Part shown: in pieces, positions 14,782-22,694 of the stretch
How the letters are laid out: each line of letters opens with the position of its first letter
How positions within the stretch are numbered: the first letter of the stretch is position 1
NCBI GenBank assembly: GCA_012274165.1
Contig: JAAPAA010000081.1
Span: 1 to 23,161 of the forward strand
Length of the DNA: 23,161 nt
Source: Thiobacillaceae bacterium
GTDB lineage: Bacteria; Pseudomonadota; Gammaproteobacteria; Burkholderiales; Thiobacillaceae
Reading direction: 5' to 3'
Position numbers and translations under genes: made by a program
The notes under the pieces: generated by a model
What the model was told of the DNA's origin: nothing
Seen by the model: only the letters and a program-made list of their open reading frames with translations
The model's database searches: none

Positions 14782-16980
14782 TTATTTGGTCGTGTAAACA
14801 AACACGCCATCCCAGCCAGCGGGTGGCGGCGCGGCGCGGAAGTGCGCGATGCGTTCGAGATAAATGACGTAGAGCGTACGTGGCGCGCGCGCGTTGAGTT
14901 CGCGCAAAGCGGCTTCGGCGGCGTCCCAGTCCTGCGCCTGATAGCGCGCAAACGCGGCTTCGAACGCGGCAGCATCGGCTGTCAGGGCGTCGGGTAACCC
15001 CGCCGTTGCGCCGAGCGGCTCGAAAATCGCCACGGGTAAAGCCTTGCCCTTGACCCGCACCTCGTCGACTTTCATGAAGGCATGCACGGGGTCGGCCTCG
15101 ACGGTCGCCTGGGTCACGAGGATGCCGACGCCATATTGCTTGGTGATGCCCTCCAGCCGCGAGCCCAGATTCACGGCGTCGCCCATTACGGTATAGGACT
15201 GGCGAAATTCCGAGCCCATGTTGCCGACGCTCATGCGGCCGCTGTTCACCCCGACGCCGATCTTCACCTCGGGCCAGTTGCGCGCGGCAAATTCACTGTT
15301 GAGCTGCGGCAAGGCGGTCTGCATGTCGAGCGCAGTCTGCACCGCGCGGCTTGCATGATCGCTCAAAGCCACCGGCGCGTTCCAGAATGCCATGATGGCG
15401 TCGCCGATGTATTTGTCGATGGTGCCGCGCTGCTGCTGCACGATGCGGGTCATGGTCGACAAATAGGCGTTGAGCACTGCGGCAAGCTCGGCAGGCGGCA
15501 GCTTTTCGGAAAAATCGGTGAAGCCGCGAATGTCTGAAAACAGCACGCTCATCTCGCGCGACTGGCCTTCCATCGTGTAGTGCGACGGATCCAGGCTCAT
15601 TTCTGCCGCGAGATCAGGTGGCACAGACTGGCCAAACAACTTGGTCATCTGACGCTTGCTGCGCGTCTCGGCAAAAAATCCATACGCGGTGTTGAGCGCA
15701 TACACGCCCACCACGGTGAGCATCGGCGCGGCCAGCGGCACCACCCAGAAACGCGACCAGGCGGCGGCGTATGCAGCCACCAACGCGGCCAGCAGTGCCA
15801 GCGCAGTGACCAGGCCGACCAGCGGACTGACGCGCAGCAACACCACAGCCAGCAGACCACCCAGCAACAGCACCGCCAGCAGGCGCACGTCATTGGCCCA
15901 CGGCGGGACGATGCGCGTGCTGCCGTCGAGCATGCCGGCGAGCAAGTGGGCGTGGATTTCGACCCCGGGAAAGCTGTTCGAGAACGGGGTCACCCGCAAG
16001 TCGGTGAGTCCCGGCGCGGTGGATCCCACCAAAACAATGCGGTTTTCCAGTTGCGCTGGCGGGACTGTCCCCGCCAGCACGGCGCCTGCCGAAATATACG
16101 GAAACGACGCACCCGCGCGATACGGCGCATATACCGCGCCATCGGCGCCCAGCGGCACGCGCAGCCCGCCGACTTCCAGCCACGGCGTGGCGTAGTGCCG
16201 CCCCAGCAGGCTGACTTGCTCAACGCCAGCAGTCACCGGCTCGCCGCCGAATGCCACCCGTAAAGTGGAAGCGGATAGCGCCAGATACGTGCCCGCACCA
16301 TACGGCGTCAACAGACGCATTTGCCGCGCCGTGCCGTCGGCATCAGCCAGCATGTTGAAAAACCCTGCGCCCTGCGCCGCATGCTGGAATACCGCCAGAT
16401 TCGCGCCGTAGCCGGTGGGGATGCCGCCGCCCAGTGCAGTTGGCAGCGCGGGCGGCGGCAAGACGCCGGTTTTGGCGTCGCCCAGGCCTGCTGGAATAAA
16501 GTAATAGCCCAGTGAAACCGGACGTCCGGCCAGCGCATGGGCAAAGCGGGCGTCGTAATCGAGGCGCGGCGTGAGCTGTTTAAGCGCCGCCTGAAAATCG
16601 CGACTGGCGGCCAGATCGTGCTGCGCCAGCTGATTCAGGGAAGCGAGGCCCGAGCTGGTGTCGGGTTCGGCGAACACCACGTCGAACCCCACCGCCGCCA
16701 CGCCGTAGCGGTCAAATAATTGATCGACCAGCCTGGCCATCTGGTCACGGCTCCAGGGCCAGCGGCCGACACTTTTCAGGCTGGCTTCGTCGATGTCGAG
16801 AATGGCGACGCGATCGTCGAGGCTGGACGGCGCCGTCCAGCGCAGCCCCGTGTCATACAGCCAAGCCTCGGCGCGCTGCATCGGAGCGATCGCGATCAAC
16901 CCTGCAACATGCGCCGCCAGCAGCAAGACCAGCAGCGCAGACAGTCCAGCCTGCGTGAGCCTGGACGAACTGCGCTTCAC
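14782..16980 (-). CDS. CHASE2-domain class III adenylate cyclase
   Basis: A 732-aa membrane receptor cyclase. One N-terminal membrane helix (about 10-32) is followed by a periplasmic CHASE2 sensor domain (about 40-345). Three membrane helices follow at about 363-432, then a cytoplasmic class III catalytic domain (about 470-655). The catalytic parts are intact: metal aspartates Asp483 (FSDIRGF) and Asp527 (YIGDAIMAFW), Lys523 and Thr597 at the base-selecting positions, and Asn604 and Arg608 (NLGSRLE) for the transition state. Lys plus Thr indicates ATP rather than GTP (class IIIb). A 70-residue C-terminal helical tail may be TPR-like. The start is GTG at 16980, overlapping the M48 gene stop by four bases (GTGA). 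Confidence 0.93.
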   Translation of the reverse strand: MKRSSSRLTQAGLSALLVLLLAAHVAGLIAIAPMQRAEAWLYDTGLRWTAPSSLDDRVAILDIDEASLKSVGRWPWSRDQMARLVDQLFDRYGVAAVGFDVVFAEPDTSSGLASLNQLAQHDLAASRDFQAALKQLTPRLDYDARFAHALAGRPVSLGYYFIPAGLGDAKTGVLPPPALPTALGGGIPTGYGANLAVFQHAAQGAGFFNMLADADGTARQMRLLTPYGAGTYLALSASTLRVAFGGEPVTAGVEQVSLLGRHYATPWLEVGGLRVPLGADGAVYAPYRAGASFPYISAGAVLAGTVPPAQLENRIVLVGSTAPGLTDLRVTPFSNSFPGVEIHAHLLAGMLDGSTRIVPPWANDVRLLAVLLLGGLLAVVLLRVSPLVGLVTALALLAALVAAYAAAWSRFWVVPLAAPMLTVVGVYALNTAYGFFAETRSKRQMTKLFGQSVPPDLAAEMSLDPSHYTMEGQSREMSVLFSDIRGFTDFSEKLPPAELAAVLNAYLSTMTRIVQQQRGTIDKYIGDAIMAFWNAPVALSDHASRAVQTALDMQTALPQLNSEFAARNWPEVKIGVGVNSGRMSVGNMGSEFRQSYTVMGDAVNLGSRLEGITKQYGVGILVTQATVEADPVHAFMKVDEVRVKGKALPVAIFEPLGATAGLPDALTADAAAFEAAFARYQAQDWDAAEAALRELNARAPRTLYVIYLERIAHFRAAPPPAGWDGVFVYTTK

Positions 16981-17885
16981 CGAATGCGGTAAAAACGGCT
17001 GGCCAGATCCTTGCCCTCTACCGCGTCGAGCTGCCCTCCCACGCTCTCACCCAGTGCGGCCAAACGGTCAGCCGGTTGCGGATGCGTTTTATAGAGCAGG
17101 CTGGTGCGGCTGTCCTTGACGGGCAGTCCGGCCAGATCCTGCAATACGTCGGGCAGGCCCCAGGGGGTATAGCCCGCGCGCGCCGCGTACACCATCCCGA
17201 CACGATCAGCCTCGAACTCGGCATTCTTGTCGAGTCCGCGCGCCATCATTTCGGCGCCGTTGCCAATCAGGTTTTGCACCACCTGGTCGCTTTTTTGCGC
17301 CTTGCTGCCCGCCACCTGCCCCAGCGCACCGATCAGGCTCGATTCCTTGAGCAGCTTGAGATGATGTTTCTGGGTGACATGGGCAATCTCGTGCCCCAGC
17401 ACGCCGGCCAGCTCGGCTTCGTTATTCAGCCGCCGGTACAGCCCCTTGGTCACGAACACATAGCCGCCCGGCGCCGCAAAGGCATTGATGTCTTCGGTGT
17501 CGAGCACCCCGAAGTGCCAGACCCGCCCCTTGCTGCCGCTCTGCAACGCCACCCAGTTGCCGACCTGGTTGACGTAGCGTTGCAGCTTGTCGTCACGCAC
17601 CAACGGCACTGCACCCAGCAGATCCCCCGAAATCTGCCTGCCGATACGATTTTCCTGCTCGGGCGAGTAATCGCCGAACAGCGCAAACCCCAACTGGTTG
17701 ACATCCAGCTTTTGTTTGGCAGGTTGCGACGCGGCGTCGCCTGGCTGAGTTTTCTGGTTTTTGTTCATTTCCTGTTTCACGCTGTCTTCCAGCAATTTAC
17801 CGAAATCGAATCCGCTCGCCACCCCGCTCAATGCCAGCATCGAAACAGCCAGTGCAATGCGCTTTGTATTCAGTAAGGTCTTCAT
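16977..17885 (-). CDS. M48-family periplasmic zinc metalloprotease
   Basis: A secreted M48 (Ste24/HtpX-like, BepA/LoiP group) peptidase, 302 aa. It has a signal peptide MKTLLNTKRIALAVSMLAL with probable cleavage after VASG. The zinc motif HEIAH is at residues 165-169, and a further glutamate ligand lies in the EFEAD motif near 223-227. SPEQENRIGRQISGDLLG and the FAAPGGYVFVTKGL strand are typical. Start ATG 17885 overlaps the upstream stop by one base (TAATG); an ATG at 17900 exists but lies inside that gene and precedes the signal peptide. Likely role: envelope protein quality control. It is the second gene of the SH3-M48-cyclase-MBL unit. Confidence 0.92.
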   Translation of the reverse strand: MKTLLNTKRIALAVSMLALSGVASGFDFGKLLEDSVKQEMNKNQKTQPGDAASQPAKQKLDVNQLGFALFGDYSPEQENRIGRQISGDLLGAVPLVRDDKLQRYVNQVGNWVALQSGSKGRVWHFGVLDTEDINAFAAPGGYVFVTKGLYRRLNNEAELAGVLGHEIAHVTQKHHLKLLKESSLIGALGQVAGSKAQKSDQVVQNLIGNGAEMMARGLDKNAEFEADRVGMVYAARAGYTPWGLPDVLQDLAGLPVKDSRTSLLYKTHPQPADRLAALGESVGGQLDAVEGKDLASRFYRIR

Positions 17886-18418
17886 TAATTCGTCTCCCAC
17901 GATGATGAGGGCGCCTGCGCGGGTTTGGGTGCAGCCAGGGCGGGTACCTGGACGGCAACCAGACCGGCCTGACTGGCAAAGCTTTTGCTCTGTGCCGCCG
18001 TCACCATCAATTTATCCAGCCTGGCCAATTCTTCCGCATTGAATGTGGCCTGTTTCAGGTCTTCCTCGTTCAAGCCGCGTAACCCCGCCACCGCGACCAC
18101 GCGACTGGGATCGGAGCGGGTGGTCGCTGCGCCTACCACGTCGCCCAAGCCGCTGCCGCCCAGTCCACCCGCGCCGACCCGCACCGACAATAAACGCATC
18201 CAGCCGGTTGTGCTGCCAGCGGTCACCCGCAACCAGCCACCCTGCTTGGCAAGAATCGTGACGCTGGCGCCTTTGGCCGCGCTGCCCGCCACGCTGGCAG
18301 TCGCGCTCGGCTGGCGATACAACTTGTCGGTTCGTAATACCGTGCCGGATGCGGCCTGCGCGGAGGCAGTCGCGGCACTCAATAACATGACTAGTGCTGG
18401 AATTAAATAGGGTTTCAT
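17885..18418 (-). CDS. Exported SH3-domain protein
   Basis: A 177-aa exported protein. The signal peptide MKPYLIPALVMLLSAATASAQA is followed by a bacterial SH3 domain at about 25-90, with TDKLYRQPSATASVAGSAAKGASV and GGWLRVTAGSTTGWM. A glycine-rich linker and a C-terminal region (GLNEEDLKQATFNAEELARLDKLM) follow. Start ATG 18418 is chosen because it begins a clean signal peptide. The frame is open to 18940, but that part overlaps the divergent mlaE gene and has no protein character. The stop overlaps the M48 start (TAATG). SH3 proteins often bind peptidoglycan or peptides; the exact role here is unknown. Confidence 0.85.
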   Translation of the reverse strand: MKPYLIPALVMLLSAATASAQAASGTVLRTDKLYRQPSATASVAGSAAKGASVTILAKQGGWLRVTAGSTTGWMRLLSVRVGAGGLGGSGLGDVVGAATTRSDPSRVVAVAGLRGLNEEDLKQATFNAEELARLDKLMVTAAQSKSFASQAGLVAVQVPALAAPKPAQAPSSSWETN

Positions 18419-18445
18419 TGTGTGTCTGCTCCGTTTGACGGTAAA

Positions 18446-18474
18446 ACTGTATGGCCTGCCACGCGATGTTGCAA
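18446..18474 (-). promoter_or_regulatory. Candidate sigma-70 promoter of the SH3-M48-cyclase operon
   Basis: On the minus strand, TTGCAA (18469-18474) and TACAGT (18446-18451) are separated by 17 bp, each matching four of six consensus bases, about 28 bp before the SH3 gene start. The spacing is ideal, but the boxes are moderate and this is not proven. Confidence 0.4.
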
Positions 18475-18520
18475 GCCGCATCGAAAGCACAAGCACGATC
18501 GATCGCGTTAAGATGCCGCG

Positions 18521-19315
18521 ATGAATTACCTTGCAGCCTCCATCGAATCGCTCGGCGCCAAAATCATCGGCGGATGGACCGTTGGCTATGGCTTGCTCGC
18601 CTTTCTGACGCAAGCCCTGTTGTCGCTGCTGGATCGCAATACCTGGAACCACGCCACCTTCAACGTCGTGATCAAGCAAGTGTATTTCACCGCAGTGCAG
18701 ATTTTGCCGGTTTTTCTCAGTTATGTACTGGTCATTTCGTGGCTCATCATCACCATCATCCTCACCACCGCGCGTGACTTTGGCCTGGCCGGATTCGCCA
18801 GCGAAATGACGATCCGGGTGCTGGTGCTGGAACTGTTGCCTTTCCTTACTGCACTGTACATCGCCTTGCGCTCGGGCAGCGCAATGAATACCGAAGTCGC
18901 TCTGATGCAGGTCAATAACGAGTTGGAGGCACTGGCGCATTGCAAGGTTCCGCCGATGCAGTTCGAATTCCTGCCCCGCCTGATTGGCGGCGTGATTTCG
19001 GTGGTCGGGCTTGCCAGTCTGGCGGGTCTGCTTGCTCTGCTGATGGCCTACCTGTCGATATATGGTTTGTCCCCGGCAGGGTTTGAACCCTTCACCCGCA
19101 CCATCTCAAAAGTGTTTGATTTCAGGATTGTGGCCGGGCTGATCGTTAAATGTACGCTGTTTGGACTGGCAGTGACGGTGATCCCGATCACCGCCGGGCT
19201 GGAAACACCCAAAAAGCTCTTCATGGTGCCGGTCTCCGTTCTGCGCGGCATGATGCGGGTGTTCTTCGCCATTGTGGTCATCGAGGTGGTGTCATTAGCG
19301 CTCAAATACATCTGA
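18521..19315 (+). CDS. MlaE-family lipid transport permease
   Basis: An inner-membrane permease of the MlaE/YrbE family, 264 aa, which moves phospholipid or other lipid together with an ATPase and an MCE protein. It has about five to six hydrophobic segments (for example 60-82, 103-117, 152-176 and 215-225). The conserved cytoplasmic coupling loop is VNNELEALAHCKVPP at 131-145, where E. coli MlaE has EQIDALRVM-like sequence, followed by PRLIGGVIS. The start ATG at 18521 has only a weak ribosome binding site. It is the first gene of a four-gene plus-strand operon and is divergent from the SH3 gene. The toluene-tolerance component MlaC is not here. Confidence 0.88.
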   Translation: MNYLAASIESLGAKIIGGWTVGYGLLAFLTQALLSLLDRNTWNHATFNVVIKQVYFTAVQILPVFLSYVLVISWLIITIILTTARDFGLAGFASEMTIRVLVLELLPFLTALYIALRSGSAMNTEVALMQVNNELEALAHCKVPPMQFEFLPRLIGGVISVVGLASLAGLLALLMAYLSIYGLSPAGFEPFTRTISKVFDFRIVAGLIVKCTLFGLAVTVIPITAGLETPKKLFMVPVSVLRGMMRVFFAIVVIEVVSLALKYI

Positions 19316-19341
19316 CGTCGTTTGCCGACCGCGTTGCACTG

Positions 19342-19749
19342 ATGGCGGCAGTCGCCGCACTCGGCGACGACGTGGCGCGGGTCGCGCTCGACCTGCCGCT
19401 GCGCGCAAATTTATCCGCGCTCGACAATATCGCGCTAATCCCGCTGTATCAACGCCATTACGGCGCAGCCGAATCAGGCCGGCAGGCGCATACGCTGCTG
19501 GCGCAACTGGGACATGCCGACATCGCACTGCTGCGCGATCCCGACATGACGCCCGCGCAGCGTTTCGTCACCCAGCTGGCGCGCGCGCTGATCCTCAAGC
19601 GCCCGCGGCTGGTCATCGACCGTCCCGGCGCCATCCTTTACGATGTGCCCTATCCGCGCTTTATCCGCCAGCTGGCATCGCAGCCCGACCTGACCGGCAC
19701 GTGGGAAATTTTCGACTTCAGCTGGAACCAGGCGCTTTACTCAGAATGA
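19342..19749 (+). CDS. Degenerate ABC-ATPase-like protein lacking Walker A
   Basis: A 135-aa protein in the position of the MlaF ATPase. LPLRANLSALDNIALIPLYQRHY, QLARALILKRPRLVIDRPG and the spacing between them follow the helical half of an ABC ATPase. There is no GxxGxGKS/T loop, the LSGGQ signature reads MTPAQ, and the Walker B end LLLDEP reads LVIDRP, so the catalytic glutamate is lost. Length is about half of the usual 250 aa. The start is uncertain: ATG 19342 lacks a Shine-Dalgarno; coding character (QIHLTSFADRVAL) extends upstream to about 19294, where only ATT or CTG could start; the longer frame from 19150 would lie deep inside mlaE. The stop overlaps the mlaD start (ATGA). Confidence 0.65.
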   Translation: MAAVAALGDDVARVALDLPLRANLSALDNIALIPLYQRHYGAAESGRQAHTLLAQLGHADIALLRDPDMTPAQRFVTQLARALILKRPRLVIDRPGAILYDVPYPRFIRQLASQPDLTGTWEIFDFSWNQALYSE

Positions 19750-20672
19750 ACACACTGCATTTCAAGGTCGGACTGTTTGCACTGGCCACCCTGTTGCTCG
19801 GGGCGGCGTTCGTGGCGTACCTGTTGCACGCACGCGGCTTTTTCGAGCAGACCTACCGGCTGCAGCTCGCCGCAGCCAGCGCCGACGGGGTGGCGCCCGG
19901 CGTGCCACTGGTGTTTTCCGGCATCGAAATCGGCAACGTCACTTCATTAGGTCTGAACGACGGTGGCGGCATCGTCATTCAACTCGAATTACCCGAACGC
20001 AATGCCAAGTGGCTCAGACAGGACAGCGTCTACACGCTGAACAAACCCTTCTTCGGCAGCACGAAAATCAGCGTCGACTCAGGCAGCCTCAGTGGCCCCA
20101 GCCTGCCTGAAAACTCCACCATGCTGCTGCTCACGCCCGACATCAGCAAGGAGATTCCGTTGCTGATCGAGCAAGCCAAGACGATACTCGCCAACGTCGA
20201 GCACCTCACCCGCAAGGACGGCGACGTCAACGCTACGCTCGCCAATCTGAAGACGGTGACCGGACGGATGACCGGCGAATACGGCATGCTCGAAGGCGTG
20301 CTCGGCAGCCCGGAAAAAGCCCGCGTGGTGGCCGACTCACTCGATCAGACCCGCGCGCTCATCAACAAGCTCGATGGTCTGGCGAGCAAAGCCGATCAAT
20401 GGCTGTTTGCGCAGAACGGCGTGGCCGACAGCACCCGCGAGTCGCTGGCCCAGGTGAAACTCATGCTTGTCGACGCCCAGTCCAGCCTGAAGAAAGCCGA
20501 TGCGCTGATGACCAACGCAGTGGCCATTTCCGCTGACGTCAAGGCCGGCACGCAGGACATCGTCAAACTGCGCGCCGAGATCGACGATGCGGTGCGCAAA
20601 GCCAACATCCTGATCAACAAGATCAACAACATCTGGCCATTCGCAAGCGAGCCCGAGGCCAAGCTGCCATGA
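19746..20672 (+). CDS. MlaD/MCE-domain lipid-binding protein
   Basis: A periplasmic lipid-binding MCE protein, 308 aa. A single N-terminal anchor helix (FKVGLFALATLLLGAAFVAYLL, about 6-27) is followed by the MCE domain (about 35-115) with the GVAPGVPLVFSGIEIGNVTSL motif. A long helical C-terminus to residue 308 is rich in A, D, K and L and likely coiled coil. Start ATG 19746 forms an ATGA overlap with the previous gene. The frame opens upstream at 19701 but those codons lie inside the ATPase-like gene. The stop overlaps the next ATG by four bases. MCE proteins form hexameric rings that ferry lipids between membranes. Confidence 0.9.
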   Translation: MNTLHFKVGLFALATLLLGAAFVAYLLHARGFFEQTYRLQLAAASADGVAPGVPLVFSGIEIGNVTSLGLNDGGGIVIQLELPERNAKWLRQDSVYTLNKPFFGSTKISVDSGSLSGPSLPENSTMLLLTPDISKEIPLLIEQAKTILANVEHLTRKDGDVNATLANLKTVTGRMTGEYGMLEGVLGSPEKARVVADSLDQTRALINKLDGLASKADQWLFAQNGVADSTRESLAQVKLMLVDAQSSLKKADALMTNAVAISADVKAGTQDIVKLRAEIDDAVRKANILINKINNIWPFASEPEAKLP

Positions 20673-21340
20673 AATCCCTGCTTGCCATCGCCGTCGTGAT
20701 CCTGCTCGCCGCCTGCGGCAGCGGCGGGCCGCCGCCGCCCGACTGGAAAACCGATTCTGCGGAATTGATTGTGCGTTACCAAAAGCATGCGCTGCTGGGC
20801 GAGAACACCCTGGCCGAGCGCTATTTCCAGCAGGCGATTGCCGCGACCGGCGGCGCGGGCCGCGTCAACGAGACGGCGCATTTGTGGCTGGTGCGCTGCG
20901 CCACCCGCCGCGCCATGCTGATCGACGACAGCTGCACCGAGTACGCCAGCCTGGCCCAGATCGAACCCAACGCTGCGAATGATGCCTATTTTCAATTCCT
21001 GACGCTGCATTGGGATGCGGTCGATATCGCCCTGCTGCCCAAGCAGCACCAGAATCTGGTCAGCGCCCCGGCGGCCGCACGACCCGCACTGCTATCCAGC
21101 ATCGACGATCCATTGGCACGCCTGCTGGATGCCAGTTTGCTGCTGATGCGCCAGGAAGCCACGCCCGACACCCTGAGCCTGGCAACCGCAACCGCCTCGG
21201 ATCAGGGCTGGCGACAACCGCTGCTGACCTATCTCATCCTTCAGCAAAAGCAGGCCGCCGCACGCGGCAATGCAGCCGAACTGTCCCGACTCACCCTGCG
21301 CATTCAACTGGTTGAGCAAAGCCTCGCAGACCACCCATAA
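20669..21340 (+). CDS. Predicted outer-membrane lipoprotein of the MlaE-MlaD operon
   Basis: A 223-aa lipoprotein: signal MKSLLAIAVVILLAAC with the acylated cysteine at residue 16, then a short glycine/proline linker. The mature part is all helical and alanine-rich (ELIVRYQKHALLGENTLAERYFQQAI, YQ and W repeats), possibly TPR-like. It may be an outer-membrane partner of the MCE system. I do not recognise a named family. ATG 20669 overlaps the mlaD stop by four bases, so translation is coupled. It ends the operon; no clear terminator follows in the 163 bp before the SCP2 gene. Confidence 0.85.
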   Translation: MKSLLAIAVVILLAACGSGGPPPPDWKTDSAELIVRYQKHALLGENTLAERYFQQAIAATGGAGRVNETAHLWLVRCATRRAMLIDDSCTEYASLAQIEPNAANDAYFQFLTLHWDAVDIALLPKQHQNLVSAPAAARPALLSSIDDPLARLLDASLLLMRQEATPDTLSLATATASDQGWRQPLLTYLILQQKQAAARGNAAELSRLTLRIQLVEQSLADHP

Positions 21341-21403
21341 ACATAACTTACGCACCCATAAGCAAAAGCAAACCTCGCGACTGCCGAAAAGTTGACGATC
21401 GCA

Positions 21404-21432
21404 TTGACAAGCCAACACGGCATCGTTACCTT
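21404..21432 (+). promoter_or_regulatory. Candidate sigma-70 promoter of the SCP2-like gene
   Basis: A perfect -35 TTGACA at 21404-21409 is followed 17 bp later by TACCTT at 21427-21432, a weak -10, 71 bp before the ATG at 21504. The gene has its own Shine-Dalgarno and terminator, so a dedicated promoter in this gap is expected. The exact -10 is uncertain. Confidence 0.4.
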
Positions 21433-21492
21433 CATCACTCGAAGCGCTAAGCGCCTTCGCAATCTACCAAGTTGTAAACCAAATACTTAAAT

Positions 21493-21499
21493 GGAGGAG
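21493..21499 (+). promoter_or_regulatory. Shine-Dalgarno of the SCP2-like gene
   Basis: GGAGGAG four bases before ATG 21504. It is a near-ideal site, suggesting strong translation of the exported SCP2-like protein. Confidence 0.85.
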
Positions 21500-21503
21500 T
21501 CCC

Positions 21504-22010
21504 ATGAAATACGCATCTATCGCCCTGGCCACCCTGGCCGTATTTTCCACCGCTGCCCACGCCGCCCCCGCTCTGATGTCCGCCGAGTGGACCGCTGAAG
21601 CGTGCCAAGCTTGGAACAATGATCCCACCCTGACCACCGGTCTGGGCGACAAATGGATCAAAAACGATGCCGGCCGCGGCTACAAGATCATTCACATGTA
21701 TCGCACCGACTGCGGTGAAGCCACCCAGACCGAAATGAAAATCGTACCCAAAGATGGCAAAGCCATCTGCGAATACGGCGGCGCCGTAAAAACCGTCAAG
21801 ATGGAATACACGGTTGACTACACGATGCACGCCACCACCGAGAAGTGGACCGAAATGGGCGCCGGCGAGTACGGCCCGATGAAAGCGATGATGTTCGGTC
21901 GCCTCAAGTTCATCGGCCCCAAAGTGGAAGCCATGACCGTGATGGGCCCGTTCGAAACTTTCCTGAAACTGCCGGGCAAAGTTGCCAACGACAAAGCCTG
22001 CCCCAAATAA
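21504..22010 (+). CDS. Exported SCP2-like (sterol-carrier-type) lipid-binding protein
   Basis: A 168-aa exported protein. The signal peptide MKYASIALATLAVFSTAAHA is cleaved after AHA. The mature part has three cysteines (two in CQAW and TDCGE, one in AICEYGG) that could form disulfides, plus a fourth near the C-terminus. The stretch GEYGPMKAMMFGRLKFIGPKVEAMTVMGPFETFLKL resembles the lipid-pocket end of SCP2 domains, as in periplasmic SCP2-annotated proteins of methylotrophs and betaproteobacteria. It is a stand-alone gene with its own promoter and terminator, immediately downstream of the MlaE/MlaD operon. The assignment is by recall of similar sequences, so moderate. Confidence 0.72.
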   Translation: MKYASIALATLAVFSTAAHAAPALMSAEWTAEACQAWNNDPTLTTGLGDKWIKNDAGRGYKIIHMYRTDCGEATQTEMKIVPKDGKAICEYGGAVKTVKMEYTVDYTMHATTEKWTEMGAGEYGPMKAMMFGRLKFIGPKVEAMTVMGPFETFLKLPGKVANDKACPK

Positions 22011-22024
22011 ACAGGACGCGGCAC

Positions 22025-22054
22025 AAAAAAGCCGGGGATTACCCCGGCTTTTTT
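22025..22054. terminator. Strong bidirectional intrinsic terminator
   Basis: A 13-bp perfect hairpin: AAAAAAGCCGGGG (22025-22037), loop ATTA, CCCCGGCTTTTTT (22042-22054). It lies 15 bases after the SCP2 stop. The A-run on one side and T-run on the other let it stop transcription from both strands; the convergent FKBP gene ends at 22102. Confidence 0.93.
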
Positions 22055-22101
22055 ACGTCAGTGCCACGTCAATAATGGAGGGTCTATTGGAGGGCCATTG
22101 C

Positions 22102-22587
22102 TTAATGCACTGTCCCGGTTTTGACATCGAGCGGCCGTCCATTGTGGATTTCCTCGGGCGTGGCGTCACGGATGTCCACCACGTTCACCAGGCAGGTCAC
22201 CGTCTGTCCTGCCAGCGAAGGATTGCCATCCAGCGTGAGTTGGCCATCCTCGATTGCGGTGACGTAAAAAATCTTGGTTTCACCCGACGCGTTCTCGAAC
22301 ATGACTTCAGCCCCGACCCGGCGAAACTCCGGCGGCACGTTTTCAATGTCGTCCACAAACACCAGGCTCTCGTCACGCACCCCGTATCCGTCTTCGGGCG
22401 GCAGTGTGATTTCAATCCGCTCGCCCACCTTGCGGCCGGCCACTGCCGACTCGATGGCGGGCAAAATACCACTGTTGGCACCCTGCACGTAGCCAACCGG
22501 GATGTCGTACTGTTCAACGACCATGCCGCGCTGATCCAGAATGGAATAAGTGATGTATACGAGTTTATGCTGTGCTACGGTAACCAT
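22102..22587 (-). CDS. FKBP-type peptidyl-prolyl isomerase, SlyD/SlpA-like
   Basis: A cytoplasmic FKBP prolyl isomerase/chaperone of the SlyD/SlpA group, 161 aa. The FKBP core is interrupted by the insert-in-flap typical of the group: QYDIPVGYVQGANSGILPAIESAVAGRKVGERIEITLPPEDGYG at about 25-70, then the flap with an acidic stretch (VDDIENVPPEF), then FYVTAIEDGQLTLDGNPSLAGQTV. It lacks the histidine-rich tail of E. coli SlyD, so a nickel role is less likely. ATG 22587 has AGGA nine bases upstream. It is convergent with the SCP2 gene across the terminator. Confidence 0.9.
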   Translation of the reverse strand: MVTVAQHKLVYITYSILDQRGMVVEQYDIPVGYVQGANSGILPAIESAVAGRKVGERIEITLPPEDGYGVRDESLVFVDDIENVPPEFRRVGAEVMFENASGETKIFYVTAIEDGQLTLDGNPSLAGQTVTCLVNVVDIRDATPEEIHNGRPLDVKTGTVH

Positions 22588-22694
22588 GCTGTCTCATCCT
22601 GAACCGTCTAAGAAGACGCTGCGCCACGGCCTGATCGGCAACTGTGCAGCTTGCCTATGATACCTTTGAAGCTCAACCTGCACACTGCCTGCCG

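Noticed and set aside
15580..16263. Plus-strand frame of 227 codons opposite the cyclase
   Set aside because: Glutamine/histidine-rich antisense shadow of the CHASE2 domain.
17886..17900. Earlier ATG for the M48 protease
   Set aside because: Adds MGDEL before a clean signal peptide and lies inside the SH3 gene; TAATG coupling favours 17885.
18419..18940. Upstream extension of the SH3 protein frame
   Set aside because: Overlaps the opposite-strand mlaE gene; the signal peptide begins at 18418.
19150..19341. Long version of the ATPase-like protein starting inside mlaE
   Set aside because: Would overlap mlaE by 166 bases; the extra residues are an out-of-frame reading of the permease.
22651..22661. 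TATGAT box upstream of pgi
   Set aside because: A fair -10 match but no acceptable -35 at the right distance, so not listed as a promoter.
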